64,000 nt of DNA from Streptomyces sp. CBMA156 (GTDB taxonomy: Bacteria; Actinomycetota; Actinomycetes; Streptomycetales; Streptomycetaceae). The translations under genes were made by a program, and so were the position numbers. Positions 1-8,724 of this stretch are shown here, piece after piece. The notes below the pieces were generated by a model that searched no databases, was not told where the DNA came from, and saw nothing but the letters and a program-made list of their open reading frames with translations. Each line of letters begins with the position of its first letter. The stretch's first letter is position 1. The stretch lies in assembly GCF_014596515.1 (NCBI RefSeq), contig NZ_MSJQ01000291.1:1-64000 (forward strand), given 5' to 3'.

Positions 1-66
1 CTGCAGGAGCGGATCGCCACGCACCTCAAGGACGGTGCCCTGACCGTGGCCGCAGCCGGCCTGGAA
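1..66 (+). pseudogene. Fragment resembling the N-terminus of the next gene
   Basis: Frame 1 reads LQERIATHLKDGALTV. It aligns without gaps to LQQKIAACLANSTLTV near the start of the protein at 428-4126, with about half the residues identical and visible similarity in the DNA too. After about 22 codons the similarity stops, and frame 1 becomes proline/arginine-rich without a stop. The fragment may be a truncated duplicate of the large gene or the tail of a frameshifted neighbour. Most of it lies outside the window, so the call is tentative. Confidence 0.35.
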
Positions 67-427
67 TCCAGGCCGCCCCCGACCCGCGGCCGTCCGCTTC
101 CCCAACGGCGTGACTCTTCACGACGCCACGCCCACCATCTACCAGACACCCGCCGCGCTGCGGCGCGCCGGCCTACGGCCGACTGCCCCAGCCCCCGCGG
201 GGGCCCACAGCACCCCGGCGCCACCCCGGCCGCCACCCCCGCGCCGCGCACCCGGCGGACCGGGTCTCCACCCCAGCACCCGCCCCCGCCGGACACGGAC
301 CCTGCCGGTCGCGTACCGGCTGCCGGCTCGGCCCGGGCCGAGCCACCGCCGGCCGCACCCATCGGACCCGCGACAGCCCCACCTCCCGGCACACCCCTTC
401 CCCGGCCTCTCGACAGGAGCACCACCC

Positions 428-3400
428 ATGGACACGAAGGAGCTGCAGCAGAAGATCGCCGCGTGCCTGGCAAACAGCACGCTGACCGTACGCCCCGAGA
501 CCCTCGGCACCCAGGACGCCACGAAGCTGCTGCACGCCTGGCTCCCCGACGGCCTGGTCCTCGGCGGCGCGCACCTGGAGAACACCGACACCGGCGTCAA
601 GGCCACCGGGCAGATCAAGTGGCCCGGGGCGGCCCCGGCCGCGACCACCGCCGAATTCGGCATCGACAACGGGGCCGCCACCCTCTACGTGCCGATCCCG
701 CTGCCCCTGACCTGGGTGTTCACCGCCTCCTTCCCGAAGATCCCGAAGCCGAACGCTCTGGACCTCCTCACCTACGCTCTCGACCCTCCCCAGCTCCTGC
801 TGACCTCGCTCCCGCGCGCCGCCAACGACGAGTGCCCAGCCCTGCGGGCGGGCCTGAACTTCCACGCCCCCAAGGTCAGACTGCCCGCCGGAGCCGGAGC
901 CCTTGCGGTCCTCGCGCCCCTCGACGAGAAGGACGGCACGCTCCCCCTCACCGGCCTCATCCTGCCCCCCGCCGCGAACGGCCTGCCCGGCATCGACCTG
1001 CGCTCCGGCAAGACGGCCCCGGGCACCGACCTGCACATGTCCTACTGGGTGTGGGCGGGCTCACGGAACCTGGACACCACGACCCCCGACTACGACGTGC
1101 AACTGCGTGCCGACGTCCAGATCGCCAAGGACCTGACCGTCGAGGTGGGCGGGTCCCTCCAGCCAGGACCCATCGTCTTCCAGCTCACGGCGCCACCGGC
1201 GGACGCCGTCCCGACCTCCGGCCTGAATGACTGGGCTGGCCTGGGCGAGGCCTTCACGAAAGCGGAGAAGAAGGGCTTCCCCCTCGGCGACAAGGTCCAG
1301 CTGAGCAGCCTGTCGATCACCATCAACACCGACATCCTCAAAACCGACGGCGTGACCAAGGCGCTCCAGACGGTCCAGGTCGACCTCGACTCCACCCCCA
1401 AAACGACCTGGAGCTTCGCGGGCGGCGACATCGAACTGACCGGTGTCGGGGCATCCCTGATCATCGACAGCCCTCTGCAGCCCTCCCGCAACATCCGGCT
1501 CATCGTCCGCGGCCACTTCAAGGTGGGAGGCAGCATCGCCCTCCTCGTCGACGGCGAGATCCCACCCGGCATCCTGACCGTGAGCGAGAACGCCCTCACC
1601 AACGCCCCCCTCACTGAGGTCGTGCGCCACTTCCTGCCCCAAGCCGACCTTGGCGGCATGCCCGGCATCACCCTCACCGACTTCTGGGCACAGATCACGC
1701 CCTCTGATGGCACCTTCAGCGTGCAGGCCCTTGCCATCATCACCGACGCCACCCTGGACCTCGGCGCCGCAGCGGTCACCCTCACCCAGGCCGGCTTCAC
1801 ACTCCAGTATGAGAAGTCCGGCTCCGGCGCGACCACCACAGCAGACCTGAGCGCCACCGCCGTCGTGGCCCCCCGCGGAAAGCCCCTCACCGACGGCATC
1901 AGGATCACCGCGGACTGCGCCATCCCCGGCGCGTTCCGCCTCACCGGCTCCTTCGACAAGAAGATCTCGCTGACCGACCTGATCGACCGCCTCGCCGCCG
2001 GCGCCGGCTTCACCCTGCCCTCCGGCATGCCCGCCGTCACCCTCAGCAACACCAAAGCGAGCGTCCAAGGCGGACCCCTCTGGGAACTGGGCCTGTCCGG
2101 CGAGGTCACCTACGACAAATACACGCTGGCCGTCGTCGGCAAGGCCGCCAGGCCCGCCGGTGACCCGAACGCCACGACGACCGTCCTGGTCGTAGGACTG
2201 TGGCAGAAGGACTGGGTGTTCTCCCCCCGCGACATCGGCGCCTGGAAAGAAAGCCTGCCGATCCTGGACGACCTCACCTTCACCGACTCCGGCCTGGTCG
2301 TCAGCACCGCCGACAAGCAACCCATCGACGTCGCCAGCACACACCCCCAGGGCCTGCCCGCCACGGTCGGCAAGGGCCTCACCTTCTTCTCCACCCTCGG
2401 CTTCACCGGCAGCCTCGCCTTCCTCGCCAAACTGTTCCCCGGCGCCAAGGGCATCACCGTCACCGCCCTCCTGGCCGCCCAGATCAAGAACTCCGAGTTC
2501 ACCGCCGTCATCGCCCAGGGCGCCACCCTCAACGGCTTCGGGGCCCTCACCCTCACCGTGCGGCCCGCCACCGACGAGATCACCCTGAACACCTCCTTCG
2601 TCCTCGAGCTGCCCGCCATCGCCGGCAACGGAAAGCTCCAGCTCACCGGCCTAGGGGCCGTCAGCAAGCCCCCGAACGGCAACCTGACCTTCTCCCTGAA
2701 GCTCTTCCTCCATGCCATCAACACCTCCCGTGCCCCCGGAACGCTCCTGCCCGGGCAGCTCGCCCTCACCCTCGACGAGCCCGGCCACACCCTCATCACC
2801 GCCGACCCCGAACCCGAGGCCGCGTTCCTGCCCGTCATCGCCCCGCTCACCGGCGACCCGCACACCCTCGACAGCCTCCTGCGCGACCTCACATCGCTCG
2901 GCCACACCCCCCTGCCCGTCCTGCACACCGACGCCACCGACCCGACCGGCCCCTACAGCGCCGCGGCCGCGTACGCGCTGCTCATGCCCGCCCCGCCCGA
3001 CCCTCAGGCCGGTGCCCTCCCGTCCGGGCCCGCGTACTACTTCGACAGCCCGCCCGCGTGGAAGAACGCCTTCGGCATCAAGAACTTCGACATCGAGTCC
3101 TTCTTCCTCGAGATCGGCTACGCCTCGCCGGCCCTGCTCCTCGGCGGCGGCGGACAGCTCAAGATCGGCAGCGGCGCCGACGCCGTCACCCTGGCCCTCG
3201 CCGTCGAGGGCACCCCGGACCCGCCCGACATCGCCGTCTTCGCCTTCGCCCTCAAACCCGAGGACGAGAAGAAGGGCGTCAGCCTCCACGACATCGTCGC
3301 CCTGGTGCTCACCCCGCCCGAAGCACTCGACATCCTGAAGAAGATCGTCATCCACAAGCTCGCCATCCGCCTGGTCACCGTCGCCGGCGGCAAGGTCATC

Positions 3401-4126
3401 GACAACGTCCTGTGGCCCCAGGGCCTGTACGCCGCCGGAGACATCGACTTCTTCGACAACAACTGGCGCTTCGAGATCAACGTCACCCCCACCGGCGTCT
3501 ACGCCAAGAGCGACATCCAGAAGCCGCTGACCGTCAAGAAGCTCCTCACCCTCTCCGACACCGGCGGCACCAAAGGCCCCCAGTTCCTCCTCGACCTGAC
3601 GAGCATCACCAGCGGGACCATCCCCAGCAAAGTGCTCGCCCTGTCCGGAAAAGTCACAGTCCTGGACGCCGCCTCCGCCGCCCTGGACGCGAGCCTGGGC
3701 AAGGACGGCTTCACCTTCGATGTCGCCGTCAAGGTCGGAGGCCTCAGCGCCACCCTCACGTGCGCCCTCGACCTGACCGCCGGCAAACTCACCGCCACCG
3801 CCACCGCCACCCTCACGTTCACGATCGACGCGCCCACGGGCTGGAACGTGCCCGGCACCCTCCTCGACGTCGACGCCACCGGCACCCTCAAGCTCACCGT
3901 CACCAAGGACAGCGCCACCGTCGACCTGCCGCTCAAAGCCAAGATCGGACTCGCCGGCGACCAGCTGCCCGAGATCGACCTGAACATCACCGGCCTGGGC
4001 ATCACCAGCTTCAACGACGTGGCCAAGTACTTCACGGACACCCCCAGCCGTATCTGGGGCGAGCTCGGCAACATCGCCGAGGACATCGGCAACTGCGCGG
4101 TCAGCACCGCCGAGAATCTCCTGTAG
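428..4126 (+). CDS. Very large beta-rich repeat protein of unknown function (possibly DUF6603-like)
   Basis: The ATG at 428 is chosen because AGGAG lies about 10 bases upstream and the protein then starts MDTKELQQK. The open frame reaches further 5', but that part is proline/arginine-rich and unlike coding sequence. The product has 1232 residues, no signal peptide and no convincing membrane span. It is dominated by alternating short stretches such as LTLTVRP, LQLTGLG and LTATATATLTFTID, which suggests a long beta solenoid or stacked beta sandwiches. The overall look recalls the large DUF6603 proteins of bacteria; this is from memory and weak. It converges on a secreted nuclease-like gene. Long antisense frames across it are GC-rich shadows. 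No function is assigned. Confidence 0.85.
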   Translation: MDTKELQQKIAACLANSTLTVRPETLGTQDATKLLHAWLPDGLVLGGAHLENTDTGVKATGQIKWPGAAPAATTAEFGIDNGAATLYVPIPLPLTWVFTASFPKIPKPNALDLLTYALDPPQLLLTSLPRAANDECPALRAGLNFHAPKVRLPAGAGALAVLAPLDEKDGTLPLTGLILPPAANGLPGIDLRSGKTAPGTDLHMSYWVWAGSRNLDTTTPDYDVQLRADVQIAKDLTVEVGGSLQPGPIVFQLTAPPADAVPTSGLNDWAGLGEAFTKAEKKGFPLGDKVQLSSLSITINTDILKTDGVTKALQTVQVDLDSTPKTTWSFAGGDIELTGVGASLIIDSPLQPSRNIRLIVRGHFKVGGSIALLVDGEIPPGILTVSENALTNAPLTEVVRHFLPQADLGGMPGITLTDFWAQITPSDGTFSVQALAIITDATLDLGAAAVTLTQAGFTLQYEKSGSGATTTADLSATAVVAPRGKPLTDGIRITADCAIPGAFRLTGSFDKKISLTDLIDRLAAGAGFTLPSGMPAVTLSNTKASVQGGPLWELGLSGEVTYDKYTLAVVGKAARPAGDPNATTTVLVVGLWQKDWVFSPRDIGAWKESLPILDDLTFTDSGLVVSTADKQPIDVASTHPQGLPATVGKGLTFFSTLGFTGSLAFLAKLFPGAKGITVTALLAAQIKNSEFTAVIAQGATLNGFGALTLTVRPATDEITLNTSFVLELPAIAGNGKLQLTGLGAVSKPPNGNLTFSLKLFLHAINTSRAPGTLLPGQLALTLDEPGHTLITADPEPEAAFLPVIAPLTGDPHTLDSLLRDLTSLGHTPLPVLHTDATDPTGPYSAAAAYALLMPAPPDPQAGALPSGPAYYFDSPPAWKNAFGIKNFDIESFFLEIGYASPALLLGGGGQLKIGSGADAVTLALAVEGTPDPPDIAVFAFALKPEDEKKGVSLHDIVALVLTPPEALDILKKIVIHKLAIRLVTVAGGKVIDNVLWPQGLYAAGDIDFFDNNWRFEINVTPTGVYAKSDIQKPLTVKKLLTLSDTGGTKGPQFLLDLTSITSGTIPSKVLALSGKVTVLDAASAALDASLGKDGFTFDVAVKVGGLSATLTCALDLTAGKLTATATATLTFTIDAPTGWNVPGTLLDVDATGTLKLTVTKDSATVDLPLKAKIGLAGDQLPEIDLNITGLGITSFNDVAKYFTDTPSRIWGELGNIAEDIGNCAVSTAENLL

Positions 4127-4261
4127 AACACACCGCGGCCCCGCGCCCCGCCCATCCGCCCGGGGCCGCCGCACCAGGCGGACAGGCGGGGTGCCCGACA
4201 CAGGCCTCCACCACCCGGTGCCGCCTGACGGGCGCTCGCACCGGGCCGCACCGGCCCACTC

Positions 4262-5122
4262 TCAGCATTCAGAATCTCTCCGTACATTCTGGAGATCCGC
4301 CGTCAGGGTCGCCGGGACCGTGGGGCGTTCCGGGTAGTCCCACGGAATCCTTCCCGCGGCTCCGTAGGGTCCCATGGCGCCGGTGACGTCCACCTCGACA
4401 TCGAACGACTCCGGGAAGACCGACGGCGTCCCCCCCTGGGGCGTGGGGAAGTAGTTGACGTGGACCGAGAACTTATTGACCTGGCCCGGCTTGGCGGGGT
4501 TCTTCATGTCAGGCCTCAGGCACCAAGCGGCCACATTCTCGAACGTGCTGAACACACCTCTGTTCACCTTGCTCGTCTGCGGCACCAGGTTGTAGCGCCC
4601 GTCGGCGCCGAACAGCACGTAGGCGATCAGATGCCCGCCGTCCCACGTTGCCCCCATCGGAGGCTGTGCGACGTTAGCGTCCCGCGGGAGACCGCCGACG
4701 AACCGCTGGCAGGGTGCGTAGGTCGGGCGCCTTGCGCTCTGGTAGTTGACGGAGGGAGTACCGGGGAGGTCGCGGGTCCTGGGCTGCCCCACGAAGCTGG
4801 CGCTCGTCGGGCGGCCCTCAGCGTCGATCTCCCAGCGGAGCCGATGAGTCTGGTCCTCGAAGTAGCCGTCGGGCGGGAGGGGGTGCGGCAGGGGTCCGTA
4901 GAAGTCGGGGCAGCTGTACAACGTGGGCACGGGCGTGCGCCCCGCGGCGGAGGCCTGCGGCGCGGCGGGAACCACCGCCACCGCCGCCGCCAGCACCGCC
5001 ACCGACACCGCACACACCACCCGGCGCGCAAGCGGTGTGCGGGGACGGGCCGGATCCGCGGAAGCGGTACGCGCGGGGCCGCGACCGGAATCCCGGCGGG
5101 CCACGACAGAGGGAAGACGCAT
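4262..5122 (-). CDS. Secreted DNA/RNA non-specific endonuclease-like protein
   Basis: The 286-residue product has an arginine-rich N-terminus, a hydrophobic stretch at about residues 35-58 and an Ala-rich cleavage region, so it is probably exported. The motif WDGGHLIAYVLFG, followed by NLVPQTSKVN and a downstream FEN, matches the D-x-GHLIA...NLVPQ...N...E pattern of the DNA/RNA non-specific endonuclease family (Endonuclease_NS_2 type), with the His of GHLIA as the likely catalytic base. A GAGG site lies about 7 bases before the ATG. No immunity gene is evident beside it. It could be a nutritional nuclease, a toxin domain or an inactive relative. Confidence 0.7.
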   Translation of the reverse strand: MRLPSVVARRDSGRGPARTASADPARPRTPLARRVVCAVSVAVLAAAVAVVPAAPQASAAGRTPVPTLYSCPDFYGPLPHPLPPDGYFEDQTHRLRWEIDAEGRPTSASFVGQPRTRDLPGTPSVNYQSARRPTYAPCQRFVGGLPRDANVAQPPMGATWDGGHLIAYVLFGADGRYNLVPQTSKVNRGVFSTFENVAAWCLRPDMKNPAKPGQVNKFSVHVNYFPTPQGGTPSVFPESFDVEVDVTGAMGPYGAAGRIPWDYPERPTVPATLTADLQNVRRDSEC

Positions 5123-5539
5123 GGGACACCTCGCTGACGAACTTCGATGGGTCCCCGAACCATTGGCCGTGGCGCGTCCCCGCCCAACGGGCCCGGCGTG
5201 CTTTCACCCGATGGCGACGCGAAAACCCCTGTAGCGGGCCAACCGTCGACGGTCGGTCTCCGCCCTCGGCGTAACTGGCAGGGCGCCGTACGCACGGCCA
5301 CGTGCTCCCTAGCCCGGGGCCGGGGCAAGGAGGCCGTCGCGTCCACGCCAGCGACTTCGCGCTGCCCGGTGTGCACCCAGGCGCGTCGCGGGCGAGGACG
5401 GGGTCCGGCGTGAGTGCTGGACCCCGCCGCCGGGCCCCTGTCCACGGGAGCCCGGACGCGGACGGCATCCGCGGTCGCAGCCGTTGGGCCTGCGCGTGCC
5501 CCGGCGGCCGCGGCCACCCGCCGTCAGAGCGCGGCCGGC

Positions 5540-6000
5540 GGTGGCGCGGGAAGGCGGAACAGGACATGGCGGGCCTGCGCACCAGATCTTCCAGGAGGCC
5601 CTGGGCCGCGAGTTCACCCAAGGCGTGGCGCACCTCGCGGCAGGGGAGGGCGCCCATGACGGTGCGGACGTCCTCGGCGGACCTCAGGCACTTAGGGGAG
5701 TGGCTCCTGAGACCGAGGACCAGGCCCGTGGCCAGGGCCGTGGGCTCGTCCGCGGATGCTGGCGGCGGCTTCGGGGCGCGAGGACGAGGCCTGGAGGGTC
5801 GGCAACTGTTTCGCCCGACAGGGCGGCCAGGCGCGGCAGACCGGCGGCCGCGCCGCGCAGCCGCTCGTCCATCGGCGCCCAGGCGGCGGTTTCGCGGGCG
5901 CGGCGGTCGAACCCGGCCGCCAGGGCCTGGGCCGGGGCGGGGTCTTCGCCTCGCTCCAGGCCGGGGCGTCTCCACCCGGGGTCGTCGGGTAGCGGCGCTG
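5540..6000 (-). pseudogene. Decayed helix-turn-helix-like gene with a frameshift
   Basis: Two neighbouring reverse frames each carry protein-like sequence. One, near 5760-5990, includes PMDERLRGAAAGLPRLAAL. The other, near 5560-5760, includes REVRHALGELAAQGLLEDL, which looks like a winged-helix segment. No single frame joins them, so the gene appears broken by a frameshift near 5760. The rest of 5123-6350 is extremely GC-rich, with many overlapping frames and no coherent gene. Confidence 0.35.
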
Positions 6001-6353
6001 CGGGGCGGGCACCGCGGACCGGTGGTGGTGAGAGCGCACACGGTGCCGCGGCCAGTCGGGGTGCGGGTGCCGCCGGGCGATCGCCCTTCGAGCAAGCCGG
6101 CCACGGACACGGCAGGATCGCTCGGCTGCTGCCTCCCGCGGGCGGGCCGGGCGGCGACGGCGCCCGGGAAGCGTGACCTGTCGAGGTGATGGCCGACACG
6201 CGCGCGGGTGTCCTCCACCGCCAGCTCCACCGCCCGCCGCCGGCCCACCAACCGCCGCGCCCCCAACAACCCCGCCGACTGGACCCCCAAGCGGCAAAAC
6301 ACCAACCACTGACCGCCACCCCACCCCACGCACCTCACCCGACCAGCAAAAAC

Positions 6354-6391
6354 GCGGATCGCCCCTCACGAACCCGTGAGGGGCGATCCGC
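6354..6391. terminator. Perfect 17-bp hairpin, likely bidirectional terminator
   Basis: Arms 6354-6370 and 6375-6391 are perfect complements (GCGGATCGCCCCTCACG on the left) around an AACC loop. An A-rich stretch follows on one side. It stands between the decayed region and the IS21 relic. Confidence 0.7.
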
Positions 6392-6410
6392 ATCTTCAGA
6401 CAACAAAACA

Positions 6411-6445
6411 GCCGGTCAACCCGACAAACTGTCGGATTGACCGGC
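6411..6445. terminator. Second hairpin, 16 bp with one mismatch
   Basis: Arms 6411-6426 and 6430-6445 (GCCGGTCAACCCGACA on the left) pair with one mismatch around an AAC loop. It lies 19 bases after the hairpin at 6354-6391, so the two form a tandem structured element. Confidence 0.55.
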
Positions 6446-6486
6446 TGCATTCGGTCGGATGACCTCTGAGGGTTCGTGGTCACGCA

Positions 6487-7376
6487 ATGGGACAGGGGCG
6501 TGGTCACGAGTTGGCGGTGTCGTTGTCGACGTTCCGCCGGTGGGTGACCGAGAACCTCCCGGACGAGTCGGCCCGGTCGAAGGTGACGGTGCTGCGGGAC
6601 GACGTCGAGCCGGGCTCGGAGGCCCAGATCGGCTACGGATTCCTGGGTCAGTGGATCAACCCGTCGTCCGGCAAGGGACGCACAGCTGATCCAGGCCACG
6701 GCGGTGAGCTCGGCCACCTGGACTTCTTGCAGGTCCTCTGCCAGGACGAGATCACCCGCCGCGAGACCGTCGCCTTCCAGCAGCGTCTACAGAAGACGAA
6801 GTTCGAGCAGCAGGTCACCTGGAGGAGTTCGACTTCACCGCTTCCCCGAAGCTGCCCGCGGCCCAGATCCGCGACCTGGCCGCCCTGCGCTGACTCCATG
6901 CCGGAAAGTCGGTGATCTTGTTCGGACCAGTGGGCGTCGGCAAGACACACGTCGCGCAGGCCCTCGGCCACCTCGCCGTCCGCCACGGCGCGAACGTCCG
7001 CTTCACGAAGACCAGCCGGGTCCTGGCCGAGCTCGCCGGCGGCCACGCGGACCGCACCTGGGACAAGCGCATCCGCGAGCTGATCCGACCCGATGTCCTC
7101 ATCCTGGACGACTTCGCCATGCGGCAGCTGAGTGCGGCCCAGGCCGACGATCTCTACGAGCTGGTCTCCGAGCGGCAAGGGCGCTAGCTGATCATCACCA
7201 GCAACCGGGCACCCAGCGACTGGTATCCCCTCTTCCCCCACCCCGTCGTCGCCGAGTCGCTCCTGGACCGGCTGATCAACACCAGCCACCAGGTCATCAT
7301 GAACGGCCCCAGCTACCGGCCCAACAAACGCCCACGCACCCCGACCGCCCCGACTGAGCCAAGCCAATTGGCCTGA
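6487..7376 (+). mobile_element. IS21-family relic: internally deleted istA/istB
   Basis: The left part (about 6510-6680) gives STFRRWVTENLP and EAQIGYGFLGQW, matching the interior of IS21 IstA transposases. It runs in frame straight into HLDFLQVLCQDEITRRE, the N-terminal region of IstB. The end of istA and start of istB have therefore been deleted. The downstream IstB part is broken by a frameshift and two stops. I could not identify terminal inverted repeats. The relic cannot be active. Confidence 0.8.
6700..7376 (+). pseudogene. istB: istB-like ATP-binding helper, broken
   Basis: The reading frame shifts near 6820 (FEQQV, then LEEFDFTASPKLPAAQIRDL). It meets TGA at 6891-6893, where a Trp codon is expected, and TAG at 7185-7187 before LIITSNRAPSDWYPLFP. 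Walker A is intact as GPVGVGKTH, Walker B is VLILDDFAM, and the C-terminus NGPSYRPNKRP is typical of IS21 IstB. This is decay of a once normal gene. Confidence 0.8.
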
Positions 7377-7431
7377 CTTCAGTACAGCCTGACTCTTGAC
7401 CGGACTGAATTCAGGCCATACCGTCGTGGGT

Positions 7432-7941
7432 ATGAACACCGCAGACATCACCGCCGACCTGCGGTCGGCCCGCGACAACCTCCTGGGCGAGAGGCACATC
7501 CTCATCCACGCGATGGCCCACGCCTCGCGACACGGCTTGTCGGCCAAGGAGATCGCCAGGCTGGTGACCCCCGCCTTCGGCCGGGACCAGGTCCTGCAGT
7601 ATCTCGCCGTCGTCGCCCTGCACGACGCCGCTGACAAGGCCCTAGTCGAGGCTGGCCTCGACGACTTCGTCGACGTGTCGGTCACGGGCATCGACGCGCC
7701 GCGCGAGGCCCGCCTGAACCTCGTCGCCGACCCGGCCGAGACGCCGGACTTCGCAACCCTGCCGGGGCGGATTCGTGATGCACTCCGCGACTTCCTGATC
7801 ACCCTGGACGTCTCTCAGGGCTACCCCCTGGGCGAGGACTACCCCAAGGGAGGAGACGAGCGGGTCCTCGCCGGCTTCGTCGACGAGGTCCTGCTCGATG
7901 GCGAGCCCGTGCGCCTCGCTCGAATCGAGCCCCGCGCCTGA
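7432..7941 (+). CDS. Hypothetical protein with a helix-turn-helix-like segment
   Basis: The ATG at 7432 is preferred over an earlier in-frame start because the protein then begins MNTADITADLRSARD. It has 169 residues. Residues about 34-60 (SAKEIARLVTPAFGRDQVLQ) look like a helix-turn-helix of the kind that scans for a specific operator. The C-terminal half is acidic and unfamiliar. It starts about 55 bases after the dead IS21 relic, so it may lack its original promoter. It converges on the phosphoesterase gene with a hairpin between them. The function is unknown. Confidence 0.7.
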   Translation: MNTADITADLRSARDNLLGERHILIHAMAHASRHGLSAKEIARLVTPAFGRDQVLQYLAVVALHDAADKALVEAGLDDFVDVSVTGIDAPREARLNLVADPAETPDFATLPGRIRDALRDFLITLDVSQGYPLGEDYPKGGDERVLAGFVDEVLLDGEPVRLARIEPRA

Positions 7942-7951
7942 CGTCGACATG

Positions 7952-7989
7952 CCCCGGGGGTGGGGAATTACGTGAACTTACCCCCGGGG
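7952..7989. terminator. Bidirectional hairpin between convergent genes, with a direct repeat
   Basis: CCCCGGGGGT (7952-7961) pairs perfectly with ACCCCCGGGG (7980-7989) around an 18-base loop. The region also holds a 14-base direct repeat, GGGGAATTACGTGA (7962-7975) and GGGGAATTCCGTGA (7986-7999). The stop codon of the phosphoesterase gene lies inside the hairpin. Confidence 0.55.
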
Positions 7990-8706
7990 AATTCCGTGAG
8001 CGTCCACAGACAGGGCAATACGCTGAAGCGTCCGCCACCAGTACCGCCGGGTGTGGCGCCGCAGTTCGACCAGGTCGAGAGTCTCGACGGCCAGCGGCAC
8101 CGGCGCGAGAGCGCGCAGCGGCTCGACGGCGTCGATGAGGGGGCGTGCCGGCCGGTCGGCGGGGTTGTATCCGATGCCGAGGTGTGGACGCCACCGCCCG
8201 GTGCTCGTGCCTCCGGGGACACCGAGGTCGCGTCCGGCCGCGGTGAGCTGCTGATGCAGGTGCACCAGGCCGGTCCACGGCGCGATGGAGAAGCGGACCG
8301 CTCCGCGTGATCCGCTGAGGGGATGTGCCGACAGGGCCAAACGGGGAAGCCCGACCTGGCGGACGCGGTCGGCGAGGGCGTCCACGGTCCGGGCCGGCAC
8401 GTCGTTGGTGTCGCCGATGCGCAGGACCGTGAGGTGCAGGCCCTCGGACGGTGTCAGGTCGAGCCCCATGTGCTGGAGGGCGCGCTGGCACTGCGCCGCC
8501 CGGTCGGCGAGCTGCTGGTGCCCGTCGAAGGTCAGCATCCAGTACAGGCGCCGGGTGCTGCTGTCCCAGCCGGGGCGCTCCCAGTGGTTCACCAGGCGGT
8601 CGAGCCTCGCGTAGGCGTCCCAGTCGGCGCGCACGATGGTGGCCGCGTCGTCCAGGTCGGACGGCGGTTTGGTCGGAAATGCCTTGTCAGCGGGTACCAG
8701 GGCCAC
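7978..8706 (-). CDS. 2H phosphoesterase (2'-5' RNA ligase-like) protein
   Basis: The GTG start at 8706 follows GGAGGAGGCGAC. The 242-residue protein has two spaced histidine motifs, H91-L-T (in HLTVLRIGD) and H175-L-G (in HLGIGY). This is the two-His layout of the 2H phosphoesterase superfamily, whose members hydrolyse or ligate 2',3'- or 2'-5'-linked RNA ends. The second motif has Gly where Ser or Thr is usual, so activity is not certain. It lies 18 bases downstream of the TPR regulator gene at 8725-10077 on the same strand, so the two are probably co-transcribed. A substrate cannot be named. Confidence 0.75.
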   Translation of the reverse strand: MALVPADKAFPTKPPSDLDDAATIVRADWDAYARLDRLVNHWERPGWDSSTRRLYWMLTFDGHQQLADRAAQCQRALQHMGLDLTPSEGLHLTVLRIGDTNDVPARTVDALADRVRQVGLPRLALSAHPLSGSRGAVRFSIAPWTGLVHLHQQLTAAGRDLGVPGGTSTGRWRPHLGIGYNPADRPARPLIDAVEPLRALAPVPLAVETLDLVELRRHTRRYWWRTLQRIALSVDAHGIPRG

Positions 8707-8724
8707 GTCGCCTCCTCCGCCGGC

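Noticed and set aside
1061-4201. Long antisense reading frames of 230-520 codons opposite the giant gene
   Set aside because: They arise from the GC-rich third positions of the sense gene, have no ribosome sites and show low-complexity composition.
5123-6350. Several long overlapping frames on both strands
   Set aside because: Composition is Arg/Pro/Gly-rich with no domain signal. Only a frameshifted helix-turn-helix-like trace was kept.
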